From contig CAJOMY010000039.1 in NCBI GenBank assembly GCA_905235775.1, positions 1 to 11,931 on the forward strand: a stretch of 11,931 nucleotides of DNA, read 5' to 3'. The notes beneath the pieces are model-generated. The model had not been told where the DNA came from, did not search any database, and saw only the letters and a list, made by a program, of their open reading frames with translations. Source of the stretch: an uncultured Bacteroidales bacterium. GTDB taxonomy: Bacteria; Bacteroidota; Bacteroidia; Bacteroidales; UBA932. The translations under genes and the position numbers were made by a program. Of the stretch, positions 1 through 6,701 are shown piece by piece (the first letter of the stretch is position 1; each line of letters starts with the position of its first letter).

Positions 1-2
1 AC

Positions 3-59
3 CTCAATATTGACAAAGAACTTGACGGGTTCTATGAACCCACGTTGTTTGATTTTTAA
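3..59 (+). CDS. 3' end of an unidentified upstream gene (partial)
   Basis: The frame starting at base 3 is open from the window edge and reads LNIDKELDGFYEPTLFDF before a TAA at 57-59. It is clearly more AT-rich than the genes that follow. I do not recognise the protein. An acidic and aromatic C-terminus with a short AT-rich tail behind it, followed by an inverted repeat, would fit the end of a transposase near the end of an insertion sequence, but 18 residues cannot establish this. It may also be a chance open frame. The other plus-strand frames here either stop early (TGA at 11-13) or run to a TAA at 64-66 with a less protein-like translation. Confidence 0.3.
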   Translation, partial: LNIDKELDGFYEPTLFDF

Positions 60-70
60 CTTTTAACTTC

Positions 71-90
71 GTCCACAACTTTTAGTGGAC
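71..90. repeat. 6-bp perfect inverted repeat with 8-base loop
   Basis: GTCCAC at 71-76 and GTGGAC at 85-90 are perfect reverse complements around the loop AACTTTTA. The element lies 29 bases before the ATG of the beta-barrel gene. In RNA it could form a short hairpin in the 5' leader. There is no T-run after the second arm, so it is not a standard intrinsic terminator. It could be a protein-binding site, a leader hairpin, or the edge of an insertion sequence whose transposase would end at 59. The repeat is seen directly; all three roles are inference. Confidence 0.5.
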
Positions 91-119
91 AGCAATGAAC
101 AACCAACGCCATACAAACT

Positions 120-788
120 ATGATCCGAAAATCAATCCTGTTGTCCGCGACCCTGTTGCTGGCGGCGGCGACGTGTGCGGCCCGGTCGCTCCCCGATCGC
201 TACTCCCCTTATCAATACAGCCACCGCTGGTATATTTCATTCCAGGCCGGGCCTGTCCTGTCCGCGACACAGCACATGGACTCGTTCTGGAAGAACGGGA
301 AAGGTTTCGACGCCCTCTCCTGGCACGGGGCGCTCGCCTTCGGCTACAACTTCACGGACGCCTGGGACCTGCGCGTCTCCGGCGTCTACGGGTACAACGC
401 CGGCGCGCTCTCCCCTTACCAGGGCTTCTACCCCTACCGCTTCCATGCCGCCCATCTGTTCGCCGACATGATTCTCAACTACAACGCCCTGGCCGAGTAC
501 AACGTCCCCTTCAATTTCAAGACTTACATCGGTCTCGGCGCTGCCTGCACCTTCGGTTTCAGCCATCTCCTGCATCCGTACCAGGTGCTGGATTCGCCCA
601 ATCTGTCCCCTGCCGTCCGCATCGGCGCGATCTTCGAGTACGACTACAAGCGTGGATTCGGATGGTTCGCGGACCTCGGCGTGGAGGCCTTCAACGACTG
701 GTACAACGGCCACGAGTCCGACAATTTCCCGCTGGACATGGGCCTCAAGCTCTCGCTGGGAGTCATCTATCATTTTCCGCTAAAATAA
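120..788 (+). CDS. outer-membrane beta-barrel protein
   Basis: A 222-residue protein with an N-terminal signal peptide (basic MIRK, hydrophobic core at about 6-18, probable signal peptidase I cleavage near Ala20-Ala21). Cys19 is not in a good lipobox, so a lipoprotein is less likely. The mature part alternates polar and hydrophobic residues, is rich in Tyr, Phe and Gly (for example the segments near residues 75-100 and 170-190), and ends in a beta-strand closing with YHFPLK. This fits a small barrel of about 8-10 strands in the outer membrane. There is no C-terminal OmpA peptidoglycan-binding domain. The ATG at 120 is chosen because the signal peptide begins there; the frame is closed by TGA at 96-98. 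The substrate or role is unknown. Its stop codon overlaps the ribosome-binding site of the flippase, so the two are probably co-transcribed, but a link to polysaccharide export is only inferred. The gene is GC-rich. Confidence 0.8.
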   Translation: MIRKSILLSATLLLAAATCAARSLPDRYSPYQYSHRWYISFQAGPVLSATQHMDSFWKNGKGFDALSWHGALAFGYNFTDAWDLRVSGVYGYNAGALSPYQGFYPYRFHAAHLFADMILNYNALAEYNVPFNFKTYIGLGAACTFGFSHLLHPYQVLDSPNLSPAVRIGAIFEYDYKRGFGWFADLGVEAFNDWYNGHESDNFPLDMGLKLSLGVIYHFPLK

Positions 789-792
789 GGAG
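787..792 (+). promoter_or_regulatory. Shine-Dalgarno AAGGAG before the flippase
   Basis: AAGGAG overlaps the TAA stop of the beta-barrel gene (786-788) and is followed by a 5-base spacer (AGCCT) and an ACG codon at 798. Spacing to ACG is ideal, whereas the first in-frame ATG (861) is 68 bases beyond the motif. Such strong sites are uncommon in Bacteroidota, and none of the other starts in this window has one this clear. It is the main evidence that translation of the flippase is meant to begin at 798. Confidence 0.6.
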
Positions 793-797
793 AGCCT

Positions 798-2342
798 ACG
801 GAAACGACCAACTACAGCACCAGGCGCGTCGCCAAGAACACGCTGATCCTCTACGGCCGGATGTTGCTCATCCTGCTGATCGGGCTCTACACCAGCCGGG
901 TCATCCTCAATGTGCTCGGCGTCGAGGATTTCGGCGTGTACGAAGTGGTGGGAGGCCTGGTCAGCTTGTTTTCCATACTCTCCTCCTCCCTGTCATCCGC
1001 CATCAGCCGCTTCATCACGTTCTCGCTGGGGAAGAAAGACCCGGAGGAGTCAGCAAAAGTGTATTCCGCCGCTGTTACTATCCAGATTTTGATGGCGGTT
1101 GTCATCTGCATCCTGGTTGAAATTCTCGGCGTTTGGTATCTGTATCACAAGATGAATCTTCCGGCAGGCAGGATTGATGCGGCCTACTGGGTCCTGCAAA
1201 GTTCCATTCTCATCTTCCTTTTGGGACTGATCAATGTTCCCTTCGACGCAGAGATCGTGGCACACGAAGACATGAAGATCTATGCCTATCTCTCTGTCCT
1301 GGATGCCGTACTCTCTTTGCTGATTGCCCTGAGTCTTCGCTATTTCCTGGCAGACAAGCTGATTGTCTATGCCGTGCTCGCAACGTTGTCCTGCCTGCTG
1401 ATGCGCATCCTGTACATCTTCTATTGCAAACGACACTACGCGGAATGCCATTTCACAATGGTCCGGGACAGGCGCTTATACAAGGAGTTGGGATCTTTTG
1501 CCGGCTGGCTGCTTCTGGGCGAGGGCTCCTGGATTCTCAACCAGCAGGGTGTCACCCTGTTGGTCAACGCTTTTTTCGGCGTTACCATGAATGCGGCCCG
1601 GGGCATCGCTACCAGAATCTACGGACTTGTAAATAAATTCTCCGCAAACTTCATGACGGCATTGACGCCCCAGATCACGAAAACCTATGCGGAGGGAGAC
1701 CTGGACTCCCTGCACAAATTGGTCTTCCGCGGCACCAAACTGTCATACTACCTGATGCTGCTGCTCGCAATCCCCGTTTTGATTGAGGCTCCGGTTATTC
1801 TCCGGATCTGGCTCAAGATTGTTCCGGATCACGCCATACAGTTTGCACGCCTGACGGTCGTTTCCGCTTTGATCATTACCCTCGGGACCCCGCTGGTCAA
1901 GGCGCAGTTGGCCACCGGGGACATCAAGAAGTATCAGATTGTCGTCAGCGCATATTCCCTCAGCGTTTTCCCGTTGACCTGGATTGCCTTCAAATGCGGT
2001 CTCCCCGCCGAGTGGTCCTATCATATCTTCAATATAATCTATTTCATCATTCTGTTTGTCAGGATTCACTTGATCAAAGACCTGATCCGCTTGCCATGGA
2101 AGGAATTCGTGAAGGACGTTTATTTGCGCATATTGGTTGTCACACTGGTCTCTTGTCTGCTTCCGCTGGGTCTTTGCAGGATCCAGGCCGATTCCGTGTG
2201 GAGGCTCATCGAGATCACGATCCTCAGCACCGTCTCCGTTTGTGCAGCGGCGTACACCATCGGTTTGAACAAGGGCGAGAAAAAACAAGTCCTGGAATAT
2301 ACCAAACGTTTTCTACACCGTAAAGCCGTCCCCCTGGCATGA
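798..2342 (+). CDS. Wzx-type polysaccharide flippase, probable ACG start
   Basis: A polytopic inner-membrane protein of the MATE/PST flippase superfamily, predicted to move undecaprenyl-linked repeat units to the periplasm. Read from ACG 798 it has 514 residues; from the first ATG (861) it has 493. Hydrophobic segments run along the whole length, as expected for 12-14 helices. The region RVAKNTLILYGRMLL, then LYTSRVIL, NVLGVEDFGVYEVVGG and SSAISRF, is the characteristic N-terminus of Bacteroidota Wzx proteins. Its first part lies upstream of the ATG, so starting at 861 would remove about 21 conserved residues and part of helix 1. Between the in-frame TAA (786-788) and 861 there is no ATG, GTG or TTG. 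An ACG with AAGGAG five bases before it is the best candidate start; it may be a true rare start, a start-codon mutation, or a sequencing error. The 3' end overlaps the next gene by ATGA. GC falls from about 60% to about 50% after base 1050. Confidence 0.8.
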   Translation, partial: TETTNYSTRRVAKNTLILYGRMLLILLIGLYTSRVILNVLGVEDFGVYEVVGGLVSLFSILSSSLSSAISRFITFSLGKKDPEESAKVYSAAVTIQILMAVVICILVEILGVWYLYHKMNLPAGRIDAAYWVLQSSILIFLLGLINVPFDAEIVAHEDMKIYAYLSVLDAVLSLLIALSLRYFLADKLIVYAVLATLSCLLMRILYIFYCKRHYAECHFTMVRDRRLYKELGSFAGWLLLGEGSWILNQQGVTLLVNAFFGVTMNAARGIATRIYGLVNKFSANFMTALTPQITKTYAEGDLDSLHKLVFRGTKLSYYLMLLLAIPVLIEAPVILRIWLKIVPDHAIQFARLTVVSALIITLGTPLVKAQLATGDIKKYQIVVSAYSLSVFPLTWIAFKCGLPAEWSYHIFNIIYFIILFVRIHLIKDLIRLPWKEFVKDVYLRILVVTLVSCLLPLGLCRIQADSVWRLIEITILSTVSVCAAAYTIGLNKGEKKQVLEYTKRFLHRKAVPLA

Positions 2343-3472
2343 TTTCCATTTCCGACAAGGCTGACTGTTGCGGATGCCAGGCATGCTTTGAAGCCTGTCC
2401 GGCCCACTGCATTTCCATGACCGCCGACAACGAAGGATTCCGTTATCCTGGCGTTGACATTTCATCGTGCATAGATTGCGGGCTTTGCGAGAAGGTCTGC
2501 CCGCTGCTGCACAGCCAAGTCGCCGACAAGCCCCTGGCCTGCTTTGCCGCCTCATCCGGAGATATATCAACCCGTCTGCAGAGTTCATCCGGAGGCATCT
2601 TCTCGCTGTTGGCACAGTCCGTCATCGATCGGAAAGGGGTTGTCTTCGGAGCACGTTTTGATGAAAGCTTCTCGGTTATACACGCTTATACCGAATCCAT
2701 GGACTGCCTTTCGCCTTTTCGAGGGAGCAAATACGTCCAGAGCGACCTGTACGGCGCCTATTCCCAAGTGCAGGCATTCCTCCGGGAGAAACGGACGGTC
2801 CTGTTCTCGGGCACGCCCTGTCAGATTGCGGGGCTGCGCGGTTTTCTGCGAGGGGCGGAAGACGAAAACCTGTTGCTGGTCTCCGTTGTCTGTCACGGGG
2901 TTCCCAGCCCCCGTGTCTGGAAGGATTATCTGGCCAGCATCACACAGGGGACCGTTCCGACAGATGTCAACATGCGCAACAAGGATCAGGGCTGGAATAA
3001 CTTCCGGATTAACGTTCGCCACGACAGCCTGTTGATTCATGATAAACCACACGGGGAAGACCCCTACATGAATGCCTTCCTGAGCAACTTGACGCTCCGT
3101 CCTGCCTGTTACGCGTGCCGGTTCAAAGGCGCTCCGGGCAGCGACCTTACGCTCGGCGACTATTGGGGCGTGGAAAATATCCATCCGGACCTGTCGGACG
3201 ACCAGGGTACGTCATTGATCCTGGTGCATAGCGAGAAAGGCCGGCAGTTTCTCTTGAATCTGGATCTGGAACTGACGGAAAGCCGCTATGAGGATGCGCA
3301 AAAAGGGAACCCTTGCTTAGAACATTCCGCCCCCATGCCTGAAAACAGGGCCCGTTTCTGGAAAAGCTACAGCCGTCACGGCGTCCGCACGCTGGAGGAT
3401 TTCACAAGGGCGCGCTGGACGCCCGGAAGACTTCTGGCCGGAGTACGGAACCGGATTCGCAGAATGATATGA
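2339..3472 (+). CDS. FrhB-like Fe-S protein (coenzyme F420 hydrogenase/dehydrogenase beta subunit family)
   Basis: A 377-residue soluble protein. The N-terminus carries two ferredoxin-type 4Fe-4S motifs: C10-x2-C13-x2-C16-x3-C20-P and C44-x2-C47-x2-C50-x3-C54-P. The remainder matches the FrhB N- and C-terminal domain pattern, with SSGGIFSLLA, FSGTPCQIAGL, VCHGVPSP, a C257-x2-C260 pair and a following LGDYWGV. In methanogens FrhB carries FAD and reacts with F420; Bacteroidota are not expected to make F420, so the electron partner here is unknown. Family members are found repeatedly in bacterial polysaccharide loci beside pyruvyl transferase genes, as here, where the next gene starts on ATGA overlap (3469-3472). 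A redox step in making or modifying a sugar or its pyruvyl group is a reasonable inference, not shown. Translation is probably coupled to the flippase through ATGA at 2339-2342. Confidence 0.85.
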   Translation: MISISDKADCCGCQACFEACPAHCISMTADNEGFRYPGVDISSCIDCGLCEKVCPLLHSQVADKPLACFAASSGDISTRLQSSSGGIFSLLAQSVIDRKGVVFGARFDESFSVIHAYTESMDCLSPFRGSKYVQSDLYGAYSQVQAFLREKRTVLFSGTPCQIAGLRGFLRGAEDENLLLVSVVCHGVPSPRVWKDYLASITQGTVPTDVNMRNKDQGWNNFRINVRHDSLLIHDKPHGEDPYMNAFLSNLTLRPACYACRFKGAPGSDLTLGDYWGVENIHPDLSDDQGTSLILVHSEKGRQFLLNLDLELTESRYEDAQKGNPCLEHSAPMPENRARFWKSYSRHGVRTLEDFTRARWTPGRLLAGVRNRIRRMI

Positions 3473-4563
3473 GAATCTGTATCCTGACACAACCTATCCG
3501 GTCAAACTACGGCGGTATCCTTCAAGCCTATGCGCTTCAAAAAACCCTGAAGGATATGGGACACGATGTCACGACGCTTCTCTTCCATCCACCTATATCC
3601 TGGGTCCCGTCCGGAATCCGGAAATATCTATTGACGGGGCGTCGGTTCCTGGCCAAATACATCAAAGGCAACAAGGACATTGTTTACTGCAACCCTGACA
3701 GGCAGACCCGCTTTGCATACCGGGAGATGGACCGGTTCATTTCCGAACACCTGAGTTGTCTGGAAGCCAGGACGCCGCTCTCGCTCCAGGATCTTCCGGC
3801 CTTCGATGCCTTCGTGGTCGGAAGCGATCAGGTCTGGCGGCCAGCCTATTCTCCCTGGCTTCCGGATTTCTATCTCGACTTCCTGGGGGATGCTCCCGTC
3901 AAACGAATTGCGTATGCGGCATCCTTTGGTGTCGACAAATGGGAAGCGGATGAACAAATGACCGCGAGGATCCGCCCTTTGGCACAGAAGTTCGACGCCA
4001 TCACCGTTCGGGAAGAGTCGGGCATCAGCCTTTGCGAGAAATATCTCGGTGTTGACGCTGTCACCATGCCAGACCCGACCTTGCTCCTGCAGGACTCGGA
4101 CTACTTCTCCCTGTGCCAGCCGGCCACCGGCGAGCAAAAACCCTACATCGCCACTTACATGCTGGACAGAGAGGACAGCTTGCTTCACTTTGCCGACCGG
4201 ATGTCGAAGCGGCTGGGCATACCGGTCAAGGACATCGGAGAGATCAACTGGGCGAAATGCGCTGATTCTCCTGCCGAGTGGATCAAGTGTATAGCTGGCG
4301 CATCGCTCGTACTCACGGACTCCTTTCACGGAACGGTGTTTTCGCTTCTCTTCAAGCGGAATTTTTTCTCAATCGTCAATCACGCACGAGGAGCATCACG
4401 ATTTGAATCTTTACTGGATTTTGTCGGCCTGCGCGAGCATTTGGTCGACCGTTGCGATCTGGAAAACTTCGACCCTGACCTGACGGATATAGACTATTCA
4501 CCTGTCTCCCGGTCCCTTGCCGCCCTGCGTCAAAAAGGACTTCAATTCCTACAGACCCTCTGA
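3469..4563 (+). CDS. polysaccharide pyruvyl transferase family protein
   Basis: A 364-residue cytoplasmic protein expected to transfer pyruvate from phosphoenolpyruvate to a sugar as a ketal, giving the polymer a negative charge. Family features are in order: an N-terminal NYGGILQAYAL motif (N13 onward), GSDQVWRP at 118-125, YAASFG at 149-154, a VREESG segment and MPDPTLLL in the middle, and TDSFHGTVFS with D284 and H287 near the C-terminus. Length is normal for the family and no key motif is missing. It starts on the ATGA overlap with the FrhB-like gene, which makes the two a likely functional pair. The acceptor sugar cannot be told from sequence. Some family members have other or unknown donors, so the exact reaction is inferred. 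Confidence 0.88.
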   Translation: MRICILTQPIRSNYGGILQAYALQKTLKDMGHDVTTLLFHPPISWVPSGIRKYLLTGRRFLAKYIKGNKDIVYCNPDRQTRFAYREMDRFISEHLSCLEARTPLSLQDLPAFDAFVVGSDQVWRPAYSPWLPDFYLDFLGDAPVKRIAYAASFGVDKWEADEQMTARIRPLAQKFDAITVREESGISLCEKYLGVDAVTMPDPTLLLQDSDYFSLCQPATGEQKPYIATYMLDREDSLLHFADRMSKRLGIPVKDIGEINWAKCADSPAEWIKCIAGASLVLTDSFHGTVFSLLFKRNFFSIVNHARGASRFESLLDFVGLREHLVDRCDLENFDPDLTDIDYSPVSRSLAALRQKGLQFLQTL

Positions 4564-4593
4564 CCCGGATTCGGATATAAAACATATATTTTC

Positions 4594-5085
4594 ATGACCC
4601 CCAAAGAGATACTGCTCGAATGGTGGATTCGTCCGGAGATGTACTACATCAAGCGCTACCTGCGTTTCCTCCGGAAAGAAGAGAAGTTCACCTTCGACCG
4701 GCCCAACAAGTTGCTCTGCTTCTGGTACCGCGGGCGCAAAAACCGTCTGGGCTCCAGGCTGGGTTTCATCATCAGTGCCGGCTGCTTTGGCGAAGATCTG
4801 CACCTGGAGCATTTCGGATCCGTGATCGTGAATCCCAAGGCGCGCATCGGCAAGGGGTGCATCATCCACGGCAACTGCTGCATCGGCAGCGACGGCGGCT
4901 ATCCCGATGACTCCCCCGTCATCGGGGACAACGTGGATATAGGCCAGAACGCCCAAATTATCGGCGGGATCCGAATTGCTGACGGTGTCCGTATTGGCGC
5001 CGGCGCCGTGGTCGTCAAGGATATCCTGACACCCGGAGTGACCGTAGTCGGAGTTCCGGCCCACGAGATTCATCCAGGCGAATGA
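4594..5085 (+). CDS. hexapeptide-repeat (LbH) acetyltransferase, serine acetyltransferase-like
   Basis: A 163-residue protein. Residues 1-60 are a basic, aromatic-rich helical lead; from about 60 to 157 there are hexapeptide repeats of the left-handed beta-helix fold (VIVNPKARIGKG, NCCIGS, VIGDNVDIGQNAQIIGG, VRIGAGAVVVKD) ending in the usual VGVPAHEI. H73 and H92 sit where the active-site histidines of serine acetyltransferase-like enzymes are found. In a polysaccharide operon the expected role is acetyl-CoA-dependent O- or N-acetylation of a sugar in the cytoplasm, rather than cysteine synthesis; it is much shorter than CysE and lacks its N-terminal domain. It follows a 30-base AT-rich gap after the pyruvyl transferase, the longest internal gap in the window, and overlaps the GT2 gene by ATGA at 5082-5085. 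The acceptor is unknown. Confidence 0.85.
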   Translation: MTPKEILLEWWIRPEMYYIKRYLRFLRKEEKFTFDRPNKLLCFWYRGRKNRLGSRLGFIISAGCFGEDLHLEHFGSVIVNPKARIGKGCIIHGNCCIGSDGGYPDDSPVIGDNVDIGQNAQIIGGIRIADGVRIGAGAVVVKDILTPGVTVVGVPAHEIHPGE

Positions 5086-5981
5086 AACCGGCCATTTCCA
5101 TCATCGTTCCGGCCTACAACGCCGCGAAATCCCTTCAGAGATGCCTGGACAGCATTACTGCCCAGAGTTTTGGAGATTTCGAAGTGATTCTCATTGACGA
5201 CGGGAGCACGGACGGGACGGGAGAACTGGCAGATGCCTACGCCGCCCGGGATGAGCGTTTTGTCGTGTTGCATAAAGCCAATGGAGGTGTCGCAGCGGCC
5301 CGGCAGGACGGCTTGGACCATGTTCGCGGAGAATACACGCTCTTCATCGACGCGGACGATTACGCGGATCCCTCCCTGCTGCAAAAGATGTATCATTCAG
5401 CCAGCGAGAATCATTCGGACATGGTCATCTGCGACTTCAAGCTGATCCGTCGGCCGAATCAGATTGAGTACTGGAACCAGCGTCCGGTTTCCCTGGACAG
5501 GAAGAGCCTGATCGGCGCCATGTTTTACTTTTGTGCCCTGTGGAACAAACTGATCCGCACCCGTTGTTATCGGGAAAACCCTGTCAGATTCGCCGAAGGA
5601 ATCAACGCGGGAGAGGACCAGCTCTTCATCCTGAGGGTTTTGGCCCGGAACCCCTCTTTCCGCGTCTCGTATGTCGGAGAAGCCCTGTACTTTTATGATC
5701 TCACCCAAAACGGAGATTCCATCAGCAATACCGGAGTCAGCGCAGAGCAACGTCTGCTTCCCATCGTACTTTTCTCGCAGGAGTTTGATATCTCTTCCGT
5801 ACAGGCAGCCTATGACCAGGCAATCCTGCATATTGCGTACGATTATCTACGCAGACCTGACCTTTGCCCGCATTTTCGGGCTACATTCGCCCCTTATGCA
5901 CGGAACTTCCGCGCGGCCCGAGGACTCCCTTTCCATGTGAAAGCGCGGGTTCTCCTTCACTTGACAATGCCATCCAAATGA
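5082..5981 (+). CDS. family 2 glycosyltransferase
   Basis: A 299-residue GT-A fold enzyme that should add one sugar from a nucleotide-sugar donor to the growing repeat unit at the cytoplasmic membrane face. Visible GT2 marks are IIVPAYNAA near residue 8, LIDDGSTDGT (37-46) for nucleotide binding, NGGVAAAR (67-74), the metal-binding DADD at 90-93, and GED at 177-179 (E178-D179, the likely catalytic base region). There are no transmembrane segments. The C-terminal third has no recognised signature. Donor and acceptor cannot be assigned. It starts on ATGA overlap with the acetyltransferase and ends one base before the GT32-like gene, so translation is probably coupled on both sides. Confidence 0.88.
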   Translation: MKPAISIIVPAYNAAKSLQRCLDSITAQSFGDFEVILIDDGSTDGTGELADAYAARDERFVVLHKANGGVAAARQDGLDHVRGEYTLFIDADDYADPSLLQKMYHSASENHSDMVICDFKLIRRPNQIEYWNQRPVSLDRKSLIGAMFYFCALWNKLIRTRCYRENPVRFAEGINAGEDQLFILRVLARNPSFRVSYVGEALYFYDLTQNGDSISNTGVSAEQRLLPIVLFSQEFDISSVQAAYDQAILHIAYDYLRRPDLCPHFRATFAPYARNFRAARGLPFHVKARVLLHLTMPSK

Positions 5982-5982
5982 T

Positions 5983-6678
5983 ATGATTCCCAAAATCATT
6001 CATTACTGCTGGCTCAGCGATGACCCGAAACCGGAAGTGATCCGGCACTGCATGGCCAGCTGGCAAAAGTATTTACCCGACTTTGATATCCATCTCTGGG
6101 ACATGCACAGTCTGGATTTCCAGTCCATTCCTTTTACCCGCGACGCGCTCGCTCATCGCAAATGGGCCTTTGTGTCCGATTACGTTCGACTGCATGCCCT
6201 CTACCATGAAGGAGGCGTATATCTTGACTCTGATGTACGCGTCTTCGGCAAGATTGACGAGCTGTTGGATTGTGATTTCTTCTCAGGGATGGAAATGCGG
6301 GATAAAGAGCACACGCAAATCTATTTGGAAGCGGCCATTATGGGAGCGGTCCCCGGCCATCCTTTCATCGGAGAGTGTCTCGACTTGTACCGGCAGCGTC
6401 CCTTCCTGGACGAGCACGGAGTACCGGACCTTACGCCCATCCCGACCATCCTGTCCGAGGTTCTTGAGCGGGAATATCACTGGCGTCGTGCCGATGAAAC
6501 GCAGCATTTGCGGGACGGCATCACCGTTTACTCCACCAGCACCATCGCCAATACGAACTGCAGACGGTCCCGATCCGTCAAGCTATATCATTTCAACAGT
6601 CGTTCCTGGCAGCCCCAGAGCCTAAAAGAAAGAATCATCCGCATGATCAAAAGATCCTGCCGGCTCCTCCACGGGTAA
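5983..6678 (+). CDS. GT32-like glycosyltransferase (DXD sugar-binding, OCH1/capsule type)
   Basis: A 231-residue protein of the Gly_transf_sug (GT32-like) group. It opens with MIPKIIHYCWLSDD, a typical start of these enzymes, continues with the family's long conserved block RKWAFVSDYVRLHALYHEGG and then VYLDSDV with D82 and D84 as the metal and nucleotide-sugar binding DXD motif. The C-terminal H203 and S208-W209 (YHFNSRSW) match the His...SW ending of the family. Bacterial members add hexoses or hexosamines to capsule and O-antigen repeats; the sugar here is unknown. The gene lies one base after the GT2 stop and 23 bases before the GT14-like ATG. Confidence 0.87.
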   Translation: MIPKIIHYCWLSDDPKPEVIRHCMASWQKYLPDFDIHLWDMHSLDFQSIPFTRDALAHRKWAFVSDYVRLHALYHEGGVYLDSDVRVFGKIDELLDCDFFSGMEMRDKEHTQIYLEAAIMGAVPGHPFIGECLDLYRQRPFLDEHGVPDLTPIPTILSEVLEREYHWRRADETQHLRDGITVYSTSTIANTNCRRSRSVKLYHFNSRSWQPQSLKERIIRMIKRSCRLLHG

Positions 6679-6701
6679 TCGCTCCCTTGCAATCCTCCCC
6701 T

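Noticed and set aside
48..71. Possible Bacteroidota-type promoter (TTTG at 48-51, TAACTTTT at 57-64 or TAACTTCG at 64-71)
   Set aside because: The -7-like boxes match in part, but the TTTG lies much closer than the usual -33 to -7 spacing and no better upstream box is present, so it is too weak to list.
71..90. Inverted repeat considered as an intrinsic terminator of the upstream gene
   Set aside because: The stem is only 6 bp and no T-run follows the second arm.
95..1120. 341-codon plus-strand open frame across the barrel gene and the start of the flippase
   Set aside because: Translation is Arg/Pro/Leu-rich low-complexity sequence with no family motif, and it overlaps two genes with clear signatures in another frame; it is a by-product of high GC.
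4564..4593. AT-rich gap with TATATTTT (4585-4592) considered as an internal promoter
   Set aside because: A -7 box there would put the transcription start inside the acetyltransferase coding region; an AT-rich, unstructured leader helping translation is simpler.
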